A stretch of DNA of 23,162 nucleotides from Saccoglossus kowalevskii (GCF_000003605.2 NW_003108581.1:509588-532749), one strand, 5' to 3'. Positions 10,875 to 19,934 are shown, counted from the stretch's first letter. Translations and numbers: made by a program. The notes: a model not told the origin generated them from the letters alone.

Positions 10875-10928
10875 CATGGAGCTAAAAATGCCCTTTGGCT
10901 TCACGCATAACCTTTTTTTAGCTCCATG
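10875..10928. repeat. 14-bp inverted repeat abutting the tandem array
   Basis: CATGGAGCTAAAAA at 10875-10888 is the exact reverse complement of TTTTTAGCTCCATG at 10915-10928, with a 26-base spacer. The left arm resembles the CATGGAGGTAAAA part of each 41-bp unit that follows. It therefore looks like a diverged, partly inverted founder of the array. Confidence 0.75.
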
Positions 10929-11228
10929 CATGAACACACGGTTAGTAACCGTGATCATGGAGGTAAAATGATGAACACACGGTTAGTAACCGTGATCATG
11001 GAGGTAAAATGATGAACACACGGTTAGTAACCGGGATCATGGAGGTAAAATGATGAACACACGGTTAGTAACCGGGATCATGGAGGTAAAATGATGAACA
11101 CACGGTTAGTAACCGGGATCATGGAGGTAAAATGATGAACACACGGTTAGTAACCGGGATCATGGAGGTAAAATGATGGAACACACGGTTAGTAACCGTG
11201 ATCATGGGAGGTAAAATGATGAACACAA
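10929..11228 (+). repeat. 41-bp tandem array, 7 full copies plus a partial
   Basis: Copies start at 10929, 10970, 11011, 11052, 11093, 11134 and 11175. The first six are 41 bases each, the seventh is 43 through two single-G insertions, and a partial eighth ends near 11228. Each unit contains CACGGTTA-G-TAACCGTG, a perfect 8+1+8 palindrome. Copies 1, 2 and 7 keep it. Copies 3 to 6 share one T-to-G change (TAACCGGG), which shows they spread as a block. Units also carry TGATCATGGAGGTAAAATG. The copies abut with no spacers, so this is a minisatellite and not a CRISPR array. Confidence 0.93.
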
Positions 11229-11233
11229 GAGCC

Positions 11234-11627
11234 ACATAACGCCCCCCCCCCCCACTCAGGATTCATAGGGGGCCGCATGCGCGTTCCCATTTTCTCGGGA
11301 AAGAGGGTACTTTTTGACGATCTGTCTCGGGAACATTTTCCCGAGAAAATCGTAGAAAAGGGGGTATTTTTTGCTTGTTTTCCCGAGATTCTCAAAATAG
11401 GGGGTGTATTTCAAAACACTTCCCGAGATATACAAAAAAAGGGGGGTTTAAAAGGAGTTCTAGACTGAAAAGTTCCCTAGATAGGGGGTGAAATTCATCG
11501 GAAAAGCCCGTGAAGGGGGGGGGGGTAAATTTTCTTCTTTTCCCTAGATAGGGGGGGGGGGGTAAAAAAATGAGGGGACAAGCATAGCCCCCCCTAAATA
11601 TAGGGAGTGGGGGGCCGGGACATAACG
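11234..11627. mobile_element. 378-bp non-autonomous DNA transposon with 8-bp target duplication
   Basis: ACATAACG occurs at 11234-11241 and again at 11620-11627, exactly bordering the element at 11242-11619. The left end is a run of 12 C followed by ACTC. The right end reads GAGTGGGGGGCCGGG, so its complement is CCCGGCCCCCCACTC. The ends are thus imperfect terminal inverted repeats of about 15 bp. An 8-bp duplication is the signature of hAT, P, Merlin-like and some other cut-and-paste families; I cannot choose between them. The interior has no transposase frame. It is built of TCCCGAGA/TCCCTAGA motifs alternating with G runs. The element landed just beyond the 41-bp array. Confidence 0.75.
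11293..11562. repeat. Degenerate internal repeat of TCCCGAGA motifs and G runs
   Basis: TCTCGGGA occurs at 11293 and 11325. TCCCGAGA occurs at 11339, 11381 and 11421, and the variant TCCCTAGA at 11474 and 11541. Several copies are followed by runs of G and then T-rich sequence. The copies at 11325-11333 and 11338-11346 form a hairpin with 9-bp arms (TCTCGGGAA/TTCCCGAGA) and a 4-base loop. Runs of 11 G (11515-11525) and 12 G (11551-11562) could form quadruplex structures. All lie inside the short transposon. Confidence 0.75.
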
Positions 11628-12198
11628 TTACCCACGGCTTATTTATACAGCACCTCAGCCGTCGCGTCGCGTTGTGTTTGGGTACGATAAGAGTCACATG
11701 CGACGCAAACCACGCGTATAAAGTATATATAAAATCTTTTTCAGAACCGTCACGTGTTTAAATTACTTACTAGTATCTGAAATTCGAAAGTGTGCTGTGC
11801 GACGATTGGCGGTTTTTTTTTCTAGTTAATGAAAAACAAATATTGGTCGGCAAAGATTCTCCATTTGTTTGCCGATCTTCTAGGTTCAATCACAACAACA
11901 TTATGCGATGAAGATTGCGTACATAAAGAAAATGCGAAATCGAGTTCTTGTTGCGACCTTTGGCCTATATTCGTGGATATGATCTTCGGATAAGATCCGG
12001 GAAGACAAAAAGATAAGGATAACAGTATTATCTGTTGATGACGTAGTTGGCATTTTATCACGTGACATCATTCCTTGCCGTGCAAGCCAGGTAAAGACAG
12101 ATTCTTTCATGTATACGACAAGCACACATGATCTCATGTACTGAACAAATGAATTACTGGTATATACCACCGTCCCTCAATGTGTATATACCGTTTCA
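11628..12198. other. Upstream region of the TMEM86A-like gene, no exon recognised
   Basis: No convincing coding sequence. It contains TCACGTGA at 12058-12065, a palindromic E-box of the CLEAR/SREBP type, and a GTCACGTG near 11748. These are plausible upstream control sites for the gene starting at 12414. Confidence 0.4.
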
Positions 12199-12298
12199 TT
12201 TTCCCGCCATCTGAATAACCAATCATTGCTTCCCCAGTTCTTTAATTATGAATGACGTCACAATCTAATATAAGGTCAAAGTTGGTTCAAAGGATGAA
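12199..12298 (+). promoter_or_regulatory. Probable core promoter of the TMEM86A-like gene
   Basis: Motifs appear in a classical order: TTTTCCCGCC (E2F-like, 12199-12208), CCAAT (12219-12223), TGACGTCA (full CRE, 12253-12260) and a TATA-like TATAAG (12269-12274). If TATAAG is used, transcription would start near 12299, placing CCAAT at about -80 and the CRE at about -46, both usual distances. The 5' UTR would then be about 115 bases, ending at the ATG at 12414. The arrangement is seen; promoter activity and the start site are inferred. Confidence 0.5.
12273..12289 (+). promoter_or_regulatory. DR5 nuclear-receptor element (RARE-type)
   Basis: AGGTCA-AAGTT-GGTTCA is a direct repeat of two consensus RGKTCA half-sites with a 5-base spacer, the classic retinoic-acid receptor/RXR arrangement. 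It overlaps the TATA-like box 125 bp before the start codon. Mammalian TMEM86A is reported to respond to LXR, which prefers DR4, so the receptor here is uncertain. Confidence 0.4.
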
Positions 12299-12413
12299 AA
12301 CAAAGCACAACTGAAAGCGGTTTTCCGATGTGCAGATGTCGATAGTGGTACAATTGTATCGTTCCTAAATATTGTTATATTTTTGCCGATATCTTCGCCA
12401 TAAGACTGTACAA

Positions 12414-12434
12414 ATGACGAGTCCGATCACTGTC
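12414..12434 (+). CDS. TMEM86A: TMEM86A-like lysoplasmalogenase, coding exon 1 (7 codons)
   Basis: This exon encodes only MTSPITV and ends at the strong donor GTC|GTAAGT (GT at 12435-12436), leaving phase 0. Joined to the acceptor at 17283 it reads MTSPITV-IKSVGPKLVPFFK. From memory, vertebrate TMEM86A begins with a Met-x-Ser-Pro-x-Thr-Val stretch followed by KSxGPKLVPFFK, so the match covers the junction. The frame upstream is closed by TAA at 12366-12368 with no earlier ATG, so 12414 is the only start in this exon. The Kozak context is weak (C at -3). A promoter-like cluster lies 125-215 bp upstream. Such a short coding exon is invisible to simple open-frame scans, but the reading phase, splice sites and N-terminal match support it together. 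Confidence 0.85.
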
Positions 12435-13055
12435 GTAAGTCTAGTATTCATTTTGTTTTCATTGTGTTGTCTGTTTAAGTTGAATTTTGTCCAATTTTCA
12501 AAGACTCAAAACGTTTCGCCACGGGAAGGCCGCTTGGTAAGCAGCAATATTCACATGAAACGAGCCATTACGTATTTAATATTAACATGTCGGATAACGG
12601 AATACTAATCAGTAACATACGCTAGTCTCGATTGAAATGCCACATAAGCACTGGAATCCATCGAATGTTATACAAATACCGGTGTTTAGTGTGTTTATTC
12701 GAGGTCGAAACGGAAGGTGCATGCCTTTATTTGGCGCCTACGCACATAAAGCGAATGAGTCATCATGTAATTTTTTTACCGAGTTAGTATTGAAATTGTT
12801 GACTGACAATTTCCTTCATTCCAACGTTTAATCACACAAGGTGAAAGACTCATGCATGTTATCTTTGAGGGGCCCTGTGTTATCGCTGCTTTATGTGACG
12901 CAGTGTTTTTTCTCATCTGCGCTGACGATGTAGGATAATGTTTCTCGTCATGTGACTTTGTTTACAAAATCGAGCGAAAGCAGCGACCACTCGCAGAGGC
13001 GGGGGTACTGTAAACGTATACTTCTGTATTATTGTATTCGCAATTGTGTATTGTT

Positions 13056-13337
13056 TCAATCTGTGTGTTTATAAGTTTGGGAAAACGGAATGCTAATTTG
13101 GAGCATTGTAAACCTCGGTCGCTGCCCTTCACCGTTGTATATGAGTCCATCCACCACGACCTCGATGTCCCCTTTGGTGAAATGGAATGTGTCGTCAGCT
13201 GTGAAGAACAACAAACGTCGTTTATTAGGCTTCAGCACAGCTTTGGTCGTGATCTTATGCCCCATGAGTTGGCCATTTTTAGCATGTTTACTACTAATTA
13301 TCACATAATACTGTTTATAGTAGTTTATTTTAAACAT
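13056..13337 (-). other. Unidentified coding-like segment inside intron 1
   Basis: A minus-strand frame stays open for 93 codons in a segment richer in G+C and CpG than the surrounding intron. Its middle reads like folded protein (GHKITTKAVLKPNKRR, then ADDTFHFTKGDIEVVVDG and NGEGQRPRF). TTGTTCTTCACAG inside it would make a good minus-strand acceptor at about 13199. However, the plus strand is also open here in two frames (13032-13391 and 13090-13308), so strand is uncertain. I do not recognise the family. It may be an exon of a nested antisense gene, a retro-pseudogene fragment or old transposon coding sequence. Confidence 0.3.
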
Positions 13338-14582
13338 TTAAAAACAATAAGAAAATTAGAATTAATTAAAATTAAGATTACGATTATGTGACCATAACAG
13401 TAAGCTTTGTTAGTAACAAACATTTTACAATGCATTTTACAGCAGCCTGGGGCCAAGATGGTGATAGTTATCAAGAACAGACATTCACCTCTTCTGTAGT
13501 GATCACTCATTTAATTTTAATAATTCATTTTTTAGGCAATTATAGAAATAAGTGGCATCTCCTATCATACCTTATATCTTACCCCACAGACAGTGCTTTC
13601 TAATCACTCACCTTTTTAAAGTGTCCCAAATTAGTCTAATCTTTCAATACAACATTTGCACAGCATAACAATATATTGGTCGCCAGAAAAAATAATTATC
13701 AAAACAACTACATATATAACACTTTCTCCAGTGTCTTTGATAAAACAGGACAATGACCGCTGTTAAAATCCACAGAAGAACACCCCCCCCCATAGTTGTA
13801 TTTAAACCAATACAAATGTCTCCTTGAACCCAGGTCATAGTAACCCTCAGGATAAGATTGATTTGTACTATTTACTATTTGTACTAATGACTCAACACCC
13901 AATATGGTTTGGTATAAGTTCAGCTATTGTAACTTATGCAATTGCAGAGCAACTCTGAAATCAGATTGGCATGTCAAGGACGGTTGACGCTGTGAATTAC
14001 CGAAAAAGGCAATTTGTATTGGTATTAAAGCGTCACTTATTTTACATGCATTGTATATGTGTCCCTTATCAAACTCCAATGCATCACGACAACCAGCGCT
14101 TTAAGTATTTTATTTGATTTGGCATAAACTACAAGTAAACCAGTGGGGAACGTTTTTTTACTGTTTGACCTCTTTATTTGAAATAGCAAAAAATAAATGC
14201 TTAAAAAAAACAGTATGAACAGTACATTTGATTATTACTACCTGCCAGCCATGTTTATATAAACACTCTCCAAAATTTATTACATTCAAAACATATGTAT
14301 TGATCTTCTATCAGCAGACATAACAACAGTAGATCTTTTTTTTTATTTTAGAAATCTCATGAACATTATCTCTAATCAGTGTTTACTTGATATATTTCTC
14401 AGGTTATAAATTACATGTCTGAGACATAATAAATGTTTATTTGCAATGATTTATCAAGTTGTTGTTTTTGTTGTGTTAGTATTTGCATGGATTAATATAT
14501 ATTTTTAGCCATTTTGGGTACTAGTATTTAGTTGTTTATTGGACAGTATTACTGGTATGCCAGTAAAAAATTGACTTTATGA

Positions 14583-14710
14583 GACTTGGGTGATGGTACA
14601 GTAGTTAGTGTGTCATACCAGGGGTTAAAAGTTTGATTTCCCGAGCCGTCTGTCCACTCAGCAGTATAAATCCGAACACAAAGTATTTGGTTTGGAAGAC
14701 TAGTTTAGTT
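14583..14710 (+). mobile_element. Degenerate tRNA-derived SINE
   Basis: TGGTACAGTAGTT at 14594-14606 resembles a polymerase III A box, and AGTTTGATTTCC at 14630-14641 resembles a B box (GGTTCGANTCC). The 36-bp spacing is tRNA-like. The tail CTGTCCACTCAGCAGTATAA is of the kind seen after the tRNA part of many invertebrate SINEs. The A box is weak, no cloverleaf can be drawn, and the ends and target duplication are not clear. The element is old, and its right boundary is approximate. Confidence 0.55.
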
Positions 14711-15417
14711 TACACACATGCACTTGCAATAGCAGCTAAGACGAGAAAAGTTAGGAGAAACAGCAGTAACCTTAATGTCCGGAAATCAACAAAAATATAA
14801 AAAAAAAAATTATTTTGTCTACATATGGATCACGCAATATTATTATTCTTTATTGAAATTATATAAGTTAAAACATGTTATAATTGTTTCCCCATTTTAA
14901 TTGTATATATGTATTATATGTACCAGGTATGCAAATTAATTTAAAAATAATATTCAAGTGACATACTTAACTAAAATTAGAAGTTTAAAAATTCCTGGAC
15001 TATCAGTGACATCATCTCAATGTAACAAAAAAACAATTAGATTTAAGTTGGTTCGCAGGTATTTGACCTATTAATAAATAACCAGAATGTTTTGTTTCAA
15101 AAGTGTTACATCATTGTTGATTTTATAGTGACATGTCATTGACTTCTGGGTTATTTTACCTAGTACAAAATATATTTTTTTGAGAAAAACTGTATGAGAA
15201 TATGCAAAAATGGATTTATTTCATAAAAAAAATAAATAGTGCTTGTTAGTTTTCCCTAATAAATTTGAACAACCATAGGTACTCACTCATCTTACAAACT
15301 ACCAGTACATCTGATTTTTTCACCATATGCACTTGGCCGGACGAAGTTCTAGGCATTTCACGTATTTTTTGTGCAAAAATAGTTTGGTAATGCATACCTT
15401 TTATCTAAAATTTTTGT

Positions 15418-15824
15418 GTAATGGAATGCTCCATCAACCTTGTGAAATAGATACAATCAAGAGATAAAGTGGATGGAATGAAATCCTAGGGTATTAATGT
15501 GAGGGTATAATATATGGTTACTACATGAATCGTTTCAAATTCAGGGGTTTCATTAAGAGCCGGCCACCGGCCAAATGGCCTGCTACAAGCCCAAATTGGC
15601 CGTCTACTTTCTGGTCTTTTCCTGACCGCCTGTTGTTACAGGATGATGACCTGCTATTAAATGCATTTGTGAAACCCCTGTTTCATACAGTAATGAGAGG
15701 CGTGTAATGAAAATTCTCCATCAACTGCTTCAATAGAATGATTGAACTGCTTACTGTCCATTCATGGTGGGTGAAATGGTATACACCATGATGAAGGTAC
15801 TGGAGAGTAATGGAATTCTCCATC
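15418..15824 (+). repeat. Three diverged copies of a TAATGGAATTCTCCATC motif
   Basis: Related stretches start at about 15419 (TAATGGAATGCTCCATCAAC), 15705 (TAATGAAAATTCTCCATCAA) and 15808 (TAATGGAATTCTCCATC). Similarity of the first two continues for about 40 bases. They flank the hAT-type MITE and suggest an older repeat into which it inserted. Confidence 0.5.
15542..15680 (+). mobile_element. 139-bp hAT-type MITE
   Basis: CAGGGGTTTCA at 15542-15552 and TGAAACCCCTG at 15670-15680 are perfect 11-bp terminal inverted repeats. The CAGGG start is typical of hAT transposons, which make 8-bp duplications. Flanking TTTCAAAT (15533-15540) and TTTCATAC (15681-15688) agree at 6 of 8 positions, which could be a worn duplication offset by one base. 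The interior is G+C-rich (GGCCACCGGCC) and has no transposase. The 60-codon open frame across it is incidental. Confidence 0.65.
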
Positions 15825-17282
15825 TTTATTTGAATGACTACCCATAATGAGAAGCCTTATAAAGATGATGCATTAAGTGAGAATTAATTTTAATTTGCTG
15901 CTGTTTTGTTACGACTACTTGATAACATTGTACATGAAGGCATACATATTTTAATATTTGTTAAACTAGAGCAAACATCACATGGCATAATATGTTAGTG
16001 AACGCATATTAGTGAATTGGTTTAAAACTTGCCATCATACATTTATTGAAAAATATACATTTCACATTCAGAGGACACATTCATTACTGTTTTTATTAGC
16101 TGTGATCTCCTTCATACTTTTGAGACTCAGTGGTTGTCATGGCGATGGTCATAATTGTGTGAAAGGTATTATCAAGGATGTGTAAGTACAGTACATACAA
16201 ATAAAGTCAGTTGGCAATTTTAAAATTCAAATGGTGAAAAATTATTTCACTTTTTTCACCAATGTCTGAAATGAATTTTAAAACATAATTCATTTAATAA
16301 ATATTTAAAAAAAATGGTTTATGTTAACATAACTCATTGAACCAAAAACATATAAAAAAAATTGTTGATGAGTGTGTGAAAAATTGCTTTATAAAGGCTT
16401 CAACTCTTGTTTGTATTAAATAAACCCCAGTTGTACATGTAACGAACCTGTCAGTTGTAAATTGCATTAGCTTCTTTATTCTATTCAATATGCTGGTATA
16501 ATATTCTGGCATGAACGTTTGAATATTAATCATATTTAAATTTATATAATTTACATTTTATAACATGCTTGTATTTGCTGCACACATCCACTGTATAAAT
16601 ATGACAAATTTTGTGATTTTTCATTTGTTAATTAATGCTATCTTCTCTGTGTTTAGTGGATAAGTAATTGGTTAAGGAGAAAATCGTATTGTGAAGCCCC
16701 TTACTCCAACACTGTTTTACTCTTAGTAAAAACCTTGCATATGTATGAATGAATAATATATTGAAGCATCTGTTGGGTCAATGATATAGATCACCAGTTT
16801 CCTCTTTTCCTCACAAATTCACAAAATAGTCTCATTTATAGTCTGCACTTTCTTTCAAAAGATTGGGACAAAAATAGCCAAATTTTTTGAGTGAAAACTG
16901 AAAGTTTACTCAAATTTTATCTGTTGGCTCCAAAATTAGAGCTCATTCATTTAAAGAAATATTAAAGAATATGAGAAAAAAGTGCAGACAAATTTGGGCG
17001 AGAAAGTCTGGTGGTGAAAAGGTTAATAAAACAAAATATATCAAAACTTATCTACATTGTAAGAGTCTATGTAAATATGTATACAGAAAGAAGATATTTG
17101 AAAATGATATGACCCCCACCCCCCAATGCAGTTAGATCATTGACATCTAATTCTCTTTACTTCCTTCATTCGTGAAATCTCACATTATCTTTATATGGTA
17201 TTTATGATGAATTCTATTCTATTCTGTTGTTTATATGACAAATAATTCATTGTATGATTGTTCGTTTGTTTGCTCTACACAG

Positions 17283-18062
17283 ATCAAAAGTGTTGGGCCA
17301 AAATTGGTACCATTCTTCAAGACGACCTGCATCTACTTCGTACTATGGTTACCAGAACCATCAGTTCTTGCAGCTGTGGTGAAGATTCTCCCAATTTTGT
17401 CATTAGGTGGATTCATCCTAATACACAGAGTATCCTTCCCCAGCCTGCACCGCTTCTCGTATGGCATCCTTGCTGGCCTGTTCTTCTCCTGTTTTGGTGA
17501 CATCTTTCTGGTATTCAAAGAGAATTATTTTATCCATGGTCTCTGTGCGTTTGCGATTGCCCAGTTGATTTACGCCATCAACTTTGGATTCAAGCCATTC
17601 AAGTGGTCTGTCTTATTGGTTTTGAGTTTGCTGAGTTTTGCCGTTTACGTTATCCTGTACCCGAGCCTATTTGGTCCCCTGGTCTACCTTGCAGCTGTCT
17701 ATATCACCCTTCTAGGCTATATGACTTGGAGAGCGATTGCCCGACTACAGTTCTTTGAACGACGATGGACCTGGAGTAAAATGTCAGGATGCTTTGGTGC
17801 AGTATTGTTCAGCATTTCAGACCTTTTGATTGGTTTAAATAAATTTGTGTTCCCAGTACCATATGTGCGTGTCATTGTGATGCTGACATATTATACAGCA
17901 CAGCTGGGGATTGTTTTGTCAGTTGTAGATTACCACAAATGTGATGATTTGAAAAATTGTGTAGATGTCGACACAAAAAGTGATGATGTCAGCAAAAAGT
18001 GTAGTCTCAATTTCCACAGTGCAGACAGTCCACTTAAGAAAAACGGCATTAAAGTTGACTGA
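17283..18062 (+). CDS. TMEM86A: TMEM86A-like lysoplasmalogenase (YhhN family), main coding exon
   Basis: Encodes residues 8-266 of the predicted 266-residue protein, ending at TGA (18060-18062). YhhN-family lysoplasmalogenases hydrolyse the vinyl-ether bond of lysoplasmalogens, giving a fatty aldehyde and a glycerophospho-base, and act in the ER membrane. Family signatures are GPKLVPFFK (12-20), FGDIFLVF (78-85, Asp80), YFIHGLCAFAIAQLIYA (89-105; the usual AH is AQ here) and SISDLLIGLNKFVFPVPY (184-201, Asp187). About eight hydrophobic segments can be seen (roughly 22-31, 34-54, 66-85, 90-107, 114-132, 138-156, 174-194, 203-222). A hydrophilic tail of about 40 residues (226-266) makes it longer than the roughly 240-residue vertebrate TMEM86A. 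The acceptor is CTACACAG|ATC. The ATG at 17235 lies in the intron and is not the true start. TMEM86B or a pre-duplication ancestor is the alternative name. Confidence 0.93.
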   Translation: MKSVGPKLVPFFKTTCIYFVLWLPEPSVLAAVVKILPILSLGGFILIHRVSFPSLHRFSYGILAGLFFSCFGDIFLVFKENYFIHGLCAFAIAQLIYAINFGFKPFKWSVLLVLSLLSFAVYVILYPSLFGPLVYLAAVYITLLGYMTWRAIARLQFFERRWTWSKMSGCFGAVLFSISDLLIGLNKFVFPVPYVRVIVMLTYYTAQLGIVLSVVDYHKCDDLKNCVDVDTKSDDVSKKCSLNFHSADSPLKKNGIKVD

Positions 18063-18987
18063 AAGTGTTTTATTTTATTTCATTTATTTCATGAAAATAT
18101 TATAGGATATTTTCATAATCTCTAGAACGAGAAGTGTTGACCTAACAATAGATAGAGATAGTACTTGCAAGCAAGCTAATACTATGTGCAAAAATGTAAG
18201 CCTAAGTAAGCTTGTAAATTTCTATTGTATGAATATGCATATATTTCTATCAATGACTTTTTGGACTCCAGGACTTTGTGGTAATCCCCAGAACTAATCA
18301 TGTTTTAGTTAATATTTCTGCATGTTAATTACCTGATTTGCATATATCTGAATGTTTGAAATTCATTACAGACAGAGGTTACCGCATTATTTATTTTACT
18401 GATTTATTTGTTTATTTTATATCACCAATGTCTTCTGAACTTTTCGACTATAAATTCTGTTGGTTAGACACCGTACATGTTAAAACATGTTTTTAAATTT
18501 TATGAGGGATGTGATTAATTATCTCATTTGCATTTTTAATTGATTTTAGTTGATTCACTATCTCTTTTACTAACTTCCGTCAAATATAACTCAACTTCAT
18601 CAAAATAATTCTTATGTATGTAGATGTATATATTCCTATTTCATCCTTGGCTTCAGCCTTAACAGGTTCTGAGGTTTGAGGTTTAACGATATTATCATTT
18701 TGTTCCTATCACATGTTGTCTGTATTTGGGCCTAAATACATGTGACCCCATATGTTACAATTATGAGTATCTTTACTGGTGTATGTCAACTAGATTATTG
18801 GATTTAGCAACATACTTTGGCGTATTATACATCACTTCCGTTTTGTATAGATTTACATTGTATGTTCCCTCATTGATTATTGACGTTATGCCATCGACTA
18901 AAATGTGCTTTCTGTTCAATCGGCTTATGTATGCTACGTACATGCTTATAAAATACGTCATACGACTCTCCAATAGTGATCGAATAC

Positions 18988-19005
18988 TTGCCACAGCTGT
19001 GGCAA
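18988..19005. repeat. 18-bp perfect palindrome with CAGCTG E-box core
   Basis: TTGCCACAGCTGTGGCAA is fully self-complementary. It could be a symmetric bHLH-type site or an RNA stem in a 3' UTR. A perfect 18-bp palindrome is expected by chance in fewer than one window in ten of this size. Confidence 0.6.
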
Positions 19006-19463
19006 CATAAGGCTTGGAACTGATTAATATTCGTGCCCTATTTAAGTCAAATTAGTTCAACCATCAGCGTGAGTTGGCATCTTATTTTCAGTATTGTAAT
19101 TTTCATCTTGATGTGCAGAACAAGCAGTCCTTGTAAAGTCCCACTCTTGAGATTCCATGCACTGAAATGTTGACTGCTCCAAATTTTGCAATTTTTTTCC
19201 TGACTGAAGCACAGTGGTTATTCATCACTCCAAATTTGTTTTCCTGGTTTTGTTTTCCCCCACAGTAGTTTACAGTGTATGCTATGCTGATTCAATTGAG
19301 TATTTGCTTGCTTGCCTGTACATTTATCTTGTTGTACTTTTGGGGTTGATGTTTTATTAAGGATCATCTTCTTTGAAATCAACTCCATAATTTATGTACA
19401 TTTATATATTACATGAATCTGTCATCATTATTTTATGTTTAAAATAATTGCTTGTTTTGTTTC

Positions 19464-19464
<1 letters not shown>

Positions 19465-19502
<38 letters not shown>

Positions 19503-19513
19503 ATATATATATA
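19465..19513. repeat. (AT)n microsatellite
   Basis: Continuous AT dinucleotides from about 19469 to 19498, one GT interruption, then more AT units. The tract is likely polymorphic in length. Confidence 0.9.
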
Positions 19514-19934
19514 ATCCCACCCGGTGCTTGTATTTAACAGACTTTCCTTGATCATATGTGTTATTATATTCGACTACAAATTTTACATATTAAATATTAT
19601 AGAGATTAAAAAGAAAAATTACATTTGCTATATTTATTATAAAAAATACCTCATTATTTGTTTTAACTAGAGAATCAGTGTTTTTTTTGTTTTTGTTTTT
19701 ACTATGAATTGTCAGAAAAGATATTTTTCTAGTTGTTTTATTTACGCCATAATATGCATGGTAATATGAGTCACACTTATTTCACACCATGTAAACTAGG
19801 GGTGTCCTCAGGTTAGGGGAATGCCAGAGATACTAGTAATGTCATACTGTGTTTGGCTTAATTAGTAGCTAGGTTTTATTTTTGTTGACAGCAAGGTGTG
19901 CTGAATTGAAACATAGTAAATATTCAAATTTAAC

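Larger units (their letters stand above)
12435..17282 (+). other. TMEM86A: Intron 1 of the TMEM86A-like gene (4,848 bp)
   Basis: The intron begins GTAAGT and ends in a T-rich tract and CTACACAG. It is phase 0. It houses an unidentified coding-like segment (13056-13337), a SINE remnant (14583-14710) and a small hAT-type MITE (15542-15680). The parts at 13.35-14.58 kb and 15.9-17.28 kb are AT-rich and show nothing further. They include a C-run near 13783 and an imperfect X-box-like GTTGTCATGGCGAT at 16133-16146. Confidence 0.82.

Noticed and set aside
10929-11228. CRISPR-like array
   Set aside because: The 41-bp units abut directly, with no unique spacers between repeats, and the surroundings are eukaryotic.
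14583-14660. Functional tRNA gene
   Set aside because: A- and B-box-like sequences are present, but the A box is weak and no cloverleaf or anticodon arm can be formed. It fits a decayed SINE.
17235-17282. ATG at 17235 as the start of the lysoplasmalogenase
   Set aside because: The 16 codons before IKSVGPK do not match the family, include the pyrimidine tract and CAG acceptor, and are better explained as intron end. The exon at 12414 supplies the proper N-terminus.
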